NCBI GenBank assembly: GCA_002482865.1
Contig: DLGU01000212.1
Coordinates: 202 to 5,363, forward strand
Direction: 5' to 3'
Source of the DNA: Porphyrobacter sp. UBA7686
GTDB taxonomy: Bacteria > Pseudomonadota > Alphaproteobacteria > Sphingomonadales > Sphingomonadaceae
DNA: 5,162 nt
The notes under the pieces were generated by a model, which saw only the letters and a program-made list of their open reading frames with translations, was not told the origin of the DNA and searched no databases. The position numbers and the translations under genes were made by a program. Below, in pieces: positions 1-5,162 of this stretch. Numbering within the stretch: the stretch's first letter is position 1; each line of letters opens with the position of its first letter.

Positions 1-372
1 ATGGTCCGGCCCGGCGATCACGATGTCATCGGTGTTCAGCCGGAACGCCAGCGCGCCGTCCGCTCGCACGCAATCGGTCGCGATGAAGGCGGCATCCTCG
101 ACCTCGATGGCGAGCTTCTCGAACGGGGTGACGAGCCAGTGGTGTCCCTCCGCATCGCGGGTCAGCAAGCCCGCAAAGGCCCGCACCATCGCCTCGCGTC
201 GGATCACGCCACCTTCGTGAAACCACGTGCCATCGGCGGCGATCACCATGTGGCTTTCGCCGATCACCTTCGGCGCCCAGCCTTCGACCGGCGGCAGCTT
301 GCGGTCCGCGACCAGCGCGGCGATTTCGGCCAGCGTCAGGCTGGCGAGGTAGGGGGGCGGTTCGTAGGGCAT
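1..372 (-). CDS. DUF1285 domain protein, 3' end outside the window
   Basis: The reverse strand from ATG 372-370 reads without a stop to the window edge and gives 124 residues. The sequence matches my memory of the DUF1285 family: a short N-terminal helix region, the DGTWFHEGG core at 47-55 followed by IRREAMVRAFAGLL (57-70), VTPFEKLAIEVEDAAFIA at 81-98, and a second half beginning DGALAFRLNTDD, then GPDH at 121-124. Family members are roughly 180-200 residues, so about a third is missing to the left. The fold is known structurally but no biochemical role is established that I can name; a small soluble cytoplasmic protein is likely, as I see no signal peptide or membrane segment. The start is chosen because the family begins just before the PPYLASLTLAEI helix; no clear Shine-Dalgarno precedes it. 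It is co-oriented with the acetyltransferase gene, but 152 bases and several hairpins separate them, so it may have its own promoter. Confidence 0.85.
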   Translation of the reverse strand, partial: MPYEPPPYLASLTLAEIAALVADRKLPPVEGWAPKVIGESHMVIAADGTWFHEGGVIRREAMVRAFAGLLTRDAEGHHWLVTPFEKLAIEVEDAAFIATDCVRADGALAFRLNTDDIVIAGPDH

Positions 373-428
373 TGGGTGACGGATGGCAGAAGCGGGAGGG
401 AAGGTGAAGAGGTTAAGCGCCTGTTCGG

Positions 429-443
429 TTTGCCGCAGGCAAA
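429..443. other. 15-base dyad upstream of the DUF1285 gene
   Basis: The sequence tttgccGCAggcaaa is a perfect 6-base inverted repeat around a 3-base centre, lying 57-71 bases upstream of the DUF1285 start codon. Its size and position would suit a dimeric regulator's operator or a small leader hairpin. No regulator can be named from the sequence, and no convincing -35/-10 pair was found beside it. Confidence 0.3.
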
Positions 444-473
444 TCGCAAGGCCGACCGGCCGCCCGCAGCGAT

Positions 474-489
474 GCGGCCGTGAGGCCGC
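474..489. repeat. Small GC hairpin (6-base stem)
   Basis: The arms gcggcc (474-479) and ggccgc (484-489) are perfect complements around the loop gtga. It lies 12 bases from the larger hairpin at 501-526, on the downstream side of the acetyltransferase gene. It may add to transcript end protection, but a stem this short arises easily by chance in GC-rich DNA. Confidence 0.3.
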
Positions 490-500
490 GTGAGCGACGA

Positions 501-526
501 GATCACGCGCCGGACGGCGCGTGATC
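501..526 (-). terminator. Hairpin overlapping the acetyltransferase stop codon
   Basis: gatcacgcgcc (501-511) and ggcgcgtgatc (516-526) form a perfect 11-base stem with a 4-base loop. On the minus strand the stem begins inside the TGA stop (527-525) of the GNAT gene. No T-run follows, so it is not a classical intrinsic terminator; it could serve as an RNA 3' end stabiliser, a pause, or an aid to Rho-dependent termination before the DUF1285 gene. Confidence 0.5.
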
Positions 527-1058
527 ACGCAACAAGCCAAGGCCCCAGCATTCCCTCAGCGGGCATGGCGGCAAGGCCGTGGCCGCGCGCCAGCAAGCGG
601 TGCTGTTCGTAGGGGCCGGGGCAGCGCCAACCACCCGTCAGCGCGGCGGAAAAGCCCCAGCGCCCATAATATTCCGCGTCTCCGATCAGCACCTGAGGTA
701 GCGCGCGTCCACCTTGGGACGCCAACCGCGCATCCTCGGCGATCATCGCGCTCATCAGGCCCACGCCAAAGCCTTCGCCCTGCCGTTCGGGCACCACGGC
801 GACCGGGCCGACCATCACCAGTGGCACCTGACCTTGTTTGGTCTGCAAGCCAATCGGCCAGCACTGAATGGTGGCGACCAGCATGTCATTCTCGTCCAGC
901 GCGGCGAGGCTGAGGCCGGGCAGCCACGCCATCCCTTCGCGAATGCGGTAAGCGGTGCGCGCATGGCGGTCCGGCCCGAAGGCGCGGTCCAGCACCTCCT
1001 CGATCATGGCGGGATCGACCGCCTCGAGCGGGATCAGCGTGGCAGTCGTCGCAGCCAT
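525..1058 (-). CDS. GNAT family N-acetyltransferase (YhbS-like)
   Basis: This encodes a 177-residue protein of the Gcn5-related N-acetyltransferase superfamily, which transfers acetyl from acetyl-CoA to an amine; the substrate cannot be told from sequence. The acetyl-CoA pyrophosphate loop (Q/R-x-x-G-x-G/A) is visible as RQGEGFGVGLM at 92-102, after the beta strand VMVGPVAVVPE (81-91). LIGDAEYYGRWGF at 124-136 is the C-terminal signature I associate with the YhbS/COG3153 subgroup. No signal peptide or membrane segment is seen, so it is probably cytoplasmic. The ATG at 1058-1056 is chosen because it overlaps the TGA of the upstream dehydrogenase gene by one base (TGATG). A longer in-frame start at 1112 would add 18 residues that lie inside that gene's coding region. 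The tight overlap implies coupled translation with the dehydrogenase. The stop codon runs into a strong hairpin. Confidence 0.9.
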   Translation of the reverse strand: MAATTATLIPLEAVDPAMIEEVLDRAFGPDRHARTAYRIREGMAWLPGLSLAALDENDMLVATIQCWPIGLQTKQGQVPLVMVGPVAVVPERQGEGFGVGLMSAMIAEDARLASQGGRALPQVLIGDAEYYGRWGFSAALTGGWRCPGPYEQHRLLARGHGLAAMPAEGMLGPWLVA

Positions 1059-2221
1059 CAGCGCGCGGTGAGCTTCAGCAGCTTGGCGCCCTTGCCATCC
1101 TGCGCCACCCACAGCGCGCCGTCCGGCCCCTGCGCGATCGAGCGCAGGCGCGCGTCGAATTCGTGCCGGGTGACTTCGCGGGCGGCTTCGCCTTCGATCG
1201 CGACATCAACGATGGCCTGCGAGGCGAGGCCCGCCATCAGCGCATGGCCCTTCCAAGCGGCGAACATGTCGCCGGTGTAGATCAGCATATCGCCCGGCGC
1301 GATCACCGGGTTCCAGCTGGTCGCGGGCTGGGCGAACCCATCGTCGGCGGCGTGATCGGGGATCGGGTCGCCGTTGTAATGTTCGCCGTTGGAGCGGATC
1401 GGCCAGCCGTAGTTGGCGGCGGGCTTCACAAGGTTCAGCTCGTCACCGCCCGCCGGGCCGTGCTCGACTTCCCACAACCGGCCCTGTGCATCCCAATCCA
1501 TGCCAAGGATGTTGCGGTGGCCATACGACCAGATTTCCGCCGTCACGCCGCCCTTGTCAGCCATCGGATTGCCAGCCGCAGGCGTGCCATCAAGGTTGAG
1601 GCGCACGATCTTGCCCAGCGTCACGCTGGTGTCTTGTGCCGGCTGCATCTTCTGGCGTTCACCACTGGCGACAAACAGATATTTGCCATCGGGCGACACG
1701 GCCAGACGGTGCGAATAATGCCCGCGGCCGGTGACCTTGGGCGTCTGCCGCCAGATCACGGACAGGCCTTCGATGGCGCAGGTGGTTGCGGCGGAGCAGA
1801 CCAGCGTTCCCTTGCCCACAACAGCGCCGCGCGTGTCAGCTTCGCCCGCCTCGGCCCAGCTCAGATAGATCGTGCGATTGCCCAGGCTGTCCGACGCCTC
1901 GTCTGGCAGGAAAGCGACATCGCCCAACCCGCCTTGACCGCCGTAATCGACGGTCGGAACCCCGCTGACCGTGCCGATCTGGCCGCTCGCGGTGTCGATG
2001 AACTTCAGGGTCCCGGCCTTTTCGGTCACGAACAGCGTCGCGGTGCCGGGTGCAAAGGCAATCGCCCAGGGTTCCTCGAAGGTGGCGACCTCGGCGACCG
2101 CAAACGGCGTGGCCGAAGCGGCGGCGGGCGGGGCGGTTTCCCCACTTTCGGCATTCGCGCAGCTTGCCAGCGCCAGCGTGGAGACGGAAAGAGCAGCGAA
2201 CAAACGGGCAGAACGGATCAT
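1058..2221 (-). CDS. PQQ-dependent sugar dehydrogenase family lipoprotein
   Basis: This encodes 387 residues of the soluble glucose/sorbosone dehydrogenase beta-propeller family (GSDH, related to E. coli YliI/Asd), which oxidises aldose sugars using PQQ outside the cytoplasm. Residues 1-20 form a short lipoprotein signal with lipobox LASC; Cys21 would be lipidated and Ala at +2 favours the outer membrane by the E. coli rule. Propeller landmarks in order are PWAIAFAPG (51-59), GGQGGLGDVAFLPD (94-107), GHYSHRLAVSPDG (167-179, with candidate active-site histidines 168 and 171), YGHRNILG (233-240), HGPAGGDELN (254-263), NYGWP (270-274) and SIAQGPDGALWVAQD (361-375). Cys142 and Cys148 could form a disulfide. 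The ATG at 2221 is chosen for the signal peptide right after it and a GGAG at 2236-2233; a longer open frame to 2671 is antisense to rnhB. PQQ use and substrate are family inference; some relatives have unknown substrates. Confidence 0.9.
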   Translation of the reverse strand: MIRSARLFAALSVSTLALASCANAESGETAPPAAASATPFAVAEVATFEEPWAIAFAPGTATLFVTEKAGTLKFIDTASGQIGTVSGVPTVDYGGQGGLGDVAFLPDEASDSLGNRTIYLSWAEAGEADTRGAVVGKGTLVCSAATTCAIEGLSVIWRQTPKVTGRGHYSHRLAVSPDGKYLFVASGERQKMQPAQDTSVTLGKIVRLNLDGTPAAGNPMADKGGVTAEIWSYGHRNILGMDWDAQGRLWEVEHGPAGGDELNLVKPAANYGWPIRSNGEHYNGDPIPDHAADDGFAQPATSWNPVIAPGDMLIYTGDMFAAWKGHALMAGLASQAIVDVAIEGEAAREVTRHEFDARLRSIAQGPDGALWVAQDGKGAKLLKLTAR

Positions 2222-2222
2222 G
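2219..2222. promoter_or_regulatory. Shared CATG: overlapping divergent start codons
   Basis: CATG provides ATG for rnhB on the plus strand (2220-2222) and ATG for the lipoprotein on the minus strand (2221-2219). The two starts share two base pairs, so each gene's promoter and ribosome-binding site must lie inside the other's coding sequence. On the minus strand GGAG at 2236-2233 stands 11 bases before the start. On the plus strand I see no clear Shine-Dalgarno before rnhB. Confidence 0.7.
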
Positions 2223-2843
2223 CTAGGGGTCACTCCGGGTTTCAGGCACGCAGGCAAGGCGATCGTCATTGGCGTTGACGAGGCTGGCCGCGGACCGCTG
2301 GCCGGGCCGGTGGTGGCCGCGGCGGTGGTTCTGGGGGAGGCGATACCTGCGGGGCTCGACGATTCCAAGCGCCTTTCGGCAAAGCGCCGCGCTGTGCTCG
2401 ACCCCGCGATCCGGGCGAGCTGCGGCTGGGCGGTGGCGGTTGTCGAGCCCGAGGAGATCGACCGGGTCAACATCTTCATGGCGACGATGCTGGCGATGAC
2501 CCGTGCGGTTGGCAGCCTTGTCGCCGCTTTGGACGCCCACCCGGGCGAAGTATTGATCGACGGCAACATGACGCCCCACGGTCGCTGCGCCGACTGGTGT
2601 TGGTCCGCCCGCGCGATTGTCGGAGGGGACGGGATCGAGCCCTGCATCTCGGCCGCCTCGATCATCGCCAAGGAATGGCGCGACCGGATGATGCTGGAAG
2701 CCGCCGCCGCGCACCCGCACTACGGGTGGGAGCGCAACAAGGGTTACGGCACGGCGGAGCACATGGAGGCGCTGCGGGTGCACGGCGCGAGCCCATTGCA
2801 TCGCCGCAGCTTTGCCCCGGTGTCGCAGTTGTCGCTGATTTGA
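2220..2843 (+). CDS. rnhB: Ribonuclease HII
   Basis: RNase HII (207 residues) cuts the RNA strand of RNA-DNA hybrids, including single ribonucleotides embedded in DNA, and so starts ribonucleotide excision repair in the cytoplasm. The family signatures are complete: VDEAGRGPLAGPV at 19-31 with catalytic Asp20 and Glu21 and the GRG substrate loop (23-25), DDSKRLSAKRR (47-57), VLIDGN with Asp114, GGD with Asp137, then ISAASIIAKEWRDR (143-156), HYGWERNKGYGT (167-178) and HRRSF (194-198). The four carboxylates match the DEDD set of E. coli RNase HII (D16, E17, D108, D126). Length is normal. ATG 2220 is the only standard start close to the conserved core; upstream in-frame codons fall in sequence antisense to the lipoprotein. 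A hairpin and T-run lie just beyond the stop. I recall rnhB next to ccrM in other alphaproteobacteria, which fits this order. Confidence 0.96.
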   Translation: MLGVTPGFRHAGKAIVIGVDEAGRGPLAGPVVAAAVVLGEAIPAGLDDSKRLSAKRRAVLDPAIRASCGWAVAVVEPEEIDRVNIFMATMLAMTRAVGSLVAALDAHPGEVLIDGNMTPHGRCADWCWSARAIVGGDGIEPCISAASIIAKEWRDRMMLEAAAAHPHYGWERNKGYGTAEHMEALRVHGASPLHRRSFAPVSQLSLI

Positions 2844-2861
2844 TCCCGCAGGCTTAAACTT

Positions 2862-2981
2862 CGTCGCCCCGTGCTTGACACGGGGCTTGGCTAATTTTTT
2901 GCCGCAAGTGGGGCGTTTGCCGGCTCAAAGCTTCGCGTGTGGACAGAAGAAGCCAAGCCCCGTGTCAAGCACGGGGCGACG
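2862..2981. repeat. Compound inverted repeat, two 31-base arms
   Basis: Arms 2862-2892 and 2951-2981 are exact reverse complements over 31 bases, separated by 58 bases. Each arm is itself a dyad: gccccgtg, a 5-base centre, cacggggc (2866-2886 in the first arm). The whole could form one long cruciform or two separate hairpins. This architecture resembles REP/BIME-type elements, and similar GC-rich palindromes are common between genes in sphingomonads as I recall. It has no coding content. Perfect identity of the arms suggests recent insertion or continuing selection or conversion. Confidence 0.85.
2866..2900 (+). terminator. Probable intrinsic terminator of rnhB
   Basis: An 8-base GC stem (gccccgtg 2866-2873, cacggggc 2879-2886) with a 5-base loop starts 22 bases after the rnhB stop. 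A six-T run at 2895-2900 follows after an 8-base gap. That gap is longer than in a textbook terminator, so efficiency is uncertain. The stem is the first arm of the compound repeat, so the element may double as terminator. Confidence 0.5.
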
Positions 2982-3047
2982 GTAAGTTAGGGGTGGGGCC
3001 GAAGGCAGGGGCAACGAAATCTTCTCCGCACCGATGGCCTTCGTTGT

Positions 3048-3211
3048 GAGTCCTCCCCGCCACACCCCTGCATCTGGAGTCCCGCCACGCACGCAGGACT
3101 CAACATCTTGTGCCGGTCTCGCTTCGTTCCGCGCTAGCCGTGGGGCCTTAACCCCCTGTCAACCATAATATGCGCGAAATTAGTCGCTTGACGCGGACTC
3201 TTCAAAGACTC
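3048..3211. promoter_or_regulatory. Cluster of five GANTC (CcrM) sites
   Basis: GANTC occurs at 3048-3052, 3077-3081, 3097-3101, 3196-3200 and 3207-3211. Four of the five share the wider hexamer GGACTC/GAGTCC. By eye, only four other GANTC sites occur in the whole window (2361, 3651, 4408, 4477). GANTC is the target of the enzyme encoded just downstream. In Caulobacter the ccrM leader also carries GANTC sites whose methylation state changes expression, and GcrA acts at methylated GANTC promoters. Confidence 0.75.
3148..3163 (+). promoter_or_regulatory. CtrA-like binding box
   Basis: TTAACCCCCTGTCAAC matches the CtrA consensus TTAA-N7-TTAAC at every fixed position but one (C for T in the second half). 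It lies about 93-108 bases upstream of the ccrM start. CtrA directly activates ccrM in Caulobacter, so the position is sensible. Binding here is inferred from the motif alone, and no well-placed -10 confirms which promoter it would act on. Confidence 0.5.
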
Positions 3212-3216
3212 ATGCC

Positions 3217-3225
3217 TGTGGATAA
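3217..3225 (-). promoter_or_regulatory. Consensus DnaA box
   Basis: TGTGGATAA is the exact reverse complement of the DnaA box TTATCCACA. It sits 30 bases before the ccrM start and 5 bases after the last GANTC site. A single box with no AT-rich unwinding region does not make an origin; a transcriptional role for DnaA at this gene is the more likely reading if the site is functional. Confidence 0.5.
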
Positions 3226-4398
<1,173 letters not shown>

Positions 4399-4404
4399 TT
4401 TTTG

Positions 4405-4484
4405 CGTGAGTCCCCGCGAAGGCGGGGACCTTGTTTGGCACAAAGCCAGGTTGCGGGAGGTCCCCGCCTGCGCGGGGAATCACG
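4405..4484. repeat. Second compound inverted repeat, ccrM-folP gap
   Basis: Arms 4405-4431 and 4458-4484 are reverse complements at 25 of 27 positions, with a 26-base centre holding a small tggc/gcca stem (4436-4439, 4445-4448). Each arm is an imperfect dyad: tccccgc then gcggggac in the first, gtccccgc then gcgggga in the second. The sequence family differs from the repeat at 2862-2981. It occupies most of the 93-base gap and could act as a terminator-like structure for ccrM, though no proper T-run follows it. Each arm contains a GANTC site (4408-4412 GAGTC, 4477-4481 GAATC). Confidence 0.8.
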
Positions 4485-4491
4485 ATTTGGC

Positions 4492-5162
4492 ATGACGGAA
4501 AAAGCCTATCTCCATCCGCTGACGCTCGTCCCCGGCCCGCAGGCCGTGGAGGGCGAGGCGGTGCGGCTCGGCGGCTCGATGGCCTATGCGCGCGAGTTCG
4601 CGCTGGTGCTGCGCGACGACGGTGCGGTGTCAGAGCGGATTGTCGGCACGCCCAAGGCAATCGAGGCGACGCTGGCGCGGCTGTCAGGCGCTCTTGCGCA
4701 GGATGCGATGGCGCAATGGGCCAACCTCACCAAAGTCCACGCGCCCCTCCAACTGGGCAGTCGCACCATCCGGCTGGATCAGCCCCAGATCATGGGCATC
4801 CTCAACGTCACACCCGATAGCTTTTCTGACGGCGGGCAACACGACGCCATCGAAGCGGGCCGCGCCCACGCCGCCGCCATGCTCGAAGCGGGCGCGGCGA
4901 TCATTGACATCGGCGGAGAAAGCACCCGTCCCGGCGCCGCAGCGACGTTCGAGGACGAGGAGATCCGCCGGGTCGTCCCCGCCGTTGAATACTGCGCCAG
5001 CATGGGCGCCGCGATCAGCCTCGATACCCGCCGCGCCGGTGTGCTTGCCGCCGGGCTTGCGGCAGGCGCGCATATGGCGAATGACGTTTCGGCGCTGCGC
5101 TACGACCCGCGCAGCATTGAAGTGGTCGCCAGCGCCGCTTGCCCCGTCATTCTGATGCACGC
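4492..5162 (+). CDS. folP: Dihydropteroate synthase, 3' end outside the window
   Basis: FolP condenses p-aminobenzoate with 7,8-dihydropterin pyrophosphate to make dihydropteroate in folate synthesis; it is the sulfonamide target and is cytoplasmic. The 223 residues present show the TIM-barrel signatures in order: MGILNVTPDSFSDGG (101-115, with the conserved Asn105 and the first flexible loop), AIIDIGGESTRPGA (136-149, with Asp139 and the second loop), ISLDTRR (175-181), MANDVSALR (195-203) and PVILMH (218-223). About 50-60 residues of barrel remain beyond the edge. Residues 1 to about 95 precede the usual E. coli-type start and look like the N-terminal extension seen in alphaproteobacterial DHPS; its role is unknown to me. 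ATG 4492 is chosen because no in-frame standard start lies between it and the preceding repeat, but no clear Shine-Dalgarno precedes it. It is co-directional with ccrM but separated by a palindromic repeat. Confidence 0.94.
   Translation, partial: MTEKAYLHPLTLVPGPQAVEGEAVRLGGSMAYAREFALVLRDDGAVSERIVGTPKAIEATLARLSGALAQDAMAQWANLTKVHAPLQLGSRTIRLDQPQIMGILNVTPDSFSDGGQHDAIEAGRAHAAAMLEAGAAIIDIGGESTRPGAAATFEDEEIRRVVPAVEYCASMGAAISLDTRRAGVLAAGLAAGAHMANDVSALRYDPRSIEVVASAACPVILMH

Noticed and set aside
1..483. 160-codon plus-strand open frame
   Set aside because: It is antisense to the DUF1285 gene, whose protein motifs are clear on the minus strand; the plus product has no recognisable family features and is arginine- and histidine-rich as expected of a shadow frame.
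1971..2219. Upstream extension of the rnhB frame
   Set aside because: It is antisense to the lipoprotein N-terminus; RNase HII proteins start shortly before the VDEAGRG motif, which fits ATG 2220.
1163..2278. 371-codon plus-strand open frame across the dehydrogenase gene
   Set aside because: The minus strand encodes a complete beta-propeller dehydrogenase with lipoprotein signal; the plus frame is a GC-rich antisense shadow.
2222..2671. 150-residue N-terminal extension of the dehydrogenase frame
   Set aside because: It lies antisense to the rnhB core motifs, has no family similarity, and would bury the lipoprotein signal peptide that begins at 2221.
2982..3147. tRNA or 6S RNA in the rnhB-ccrM gap
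   Set aside because: No tRNA T-loop or cloverleaf could be found, and the pairing is patchy and competing rather than the long bulged rod of 6S RNA; neighbours also do not match the usual 6S context.
3034..3168. 44-codon plus-strand ORF (ATG 3034) in the ccrM leader
   Set aside because: It has no ribosome-binding site, a proline/arginine/serine-rich product typical of GC-rich non-coding DNA, and no recognisable domain.

Overview
The window is GC-rich alphaproteobacterial chromosome, most likely from the order Sphingomonadales (Sphingomonas/Erythrobacter-like). That placement is an inference. It rests on a full-length CcrM-type GANTC adenine methyltransferase, a dihydropteroate synthase with a long N-terminal extension, a DUF1285 protein, and two families of compound GC-rich palindromes of the kind I recall from sphingomonad intergenic regions. 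Coding is dense and shows no mobile element, CRISPR array, tRNA or rRNA. I found no new defence or biosynthetic system; the most informative DNA is the ccrM upstream region.

Layout. Minus strand, read right to left: a PQQ-type sugar dehydrogenase lipoprotein (2221-1058) is followed by a YhbS-like GNAT acetyltransferase (1058-525), joined by a TGATG stop/start overlap, so they are probably one translationally coupled operon. After a hairpin-rich gap comes a DUF1285 gene (372-1) that runs off the left edge. Plus strand: rnhB (2220-2843, RNase HII), a 412-base non-coding region, ccrM (3256-4398), a 93-base gap, and folP (4492 to beyond the right edge). The lipoprotein gene and rnhB diverge from a shared CATG at 2219-2222, so there is no intergenic space between them.

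The rnhB-ccrM gap first holds a pair of 31-base inverted arms (2862-2981), the first of which can act as the rnhB terminator. It then holds a leader with five GANTC sites in 164 bases (only four others occur in the window), a near-consensus CtrA box and an exact 9-base DnaA box about 30 bases before the ccrM start. Sites for CcrM/GcrA, CtrA and DnaA thus sit together before the methyltransferase gene, which suggests cell-cycle control with autoregulation. The ccrM-folP gap is filled almost entirely by a second, different palindrome pair whose arms each carry a GANTC site.

Functionally the window is housekeeping: RNA-DNA hybrid removal (RnhB), cell-cycle DNA methylation (CcrM), folate synthesis (FolP), and a less defined envelope dehydrogenase/acetyltransferase pair.
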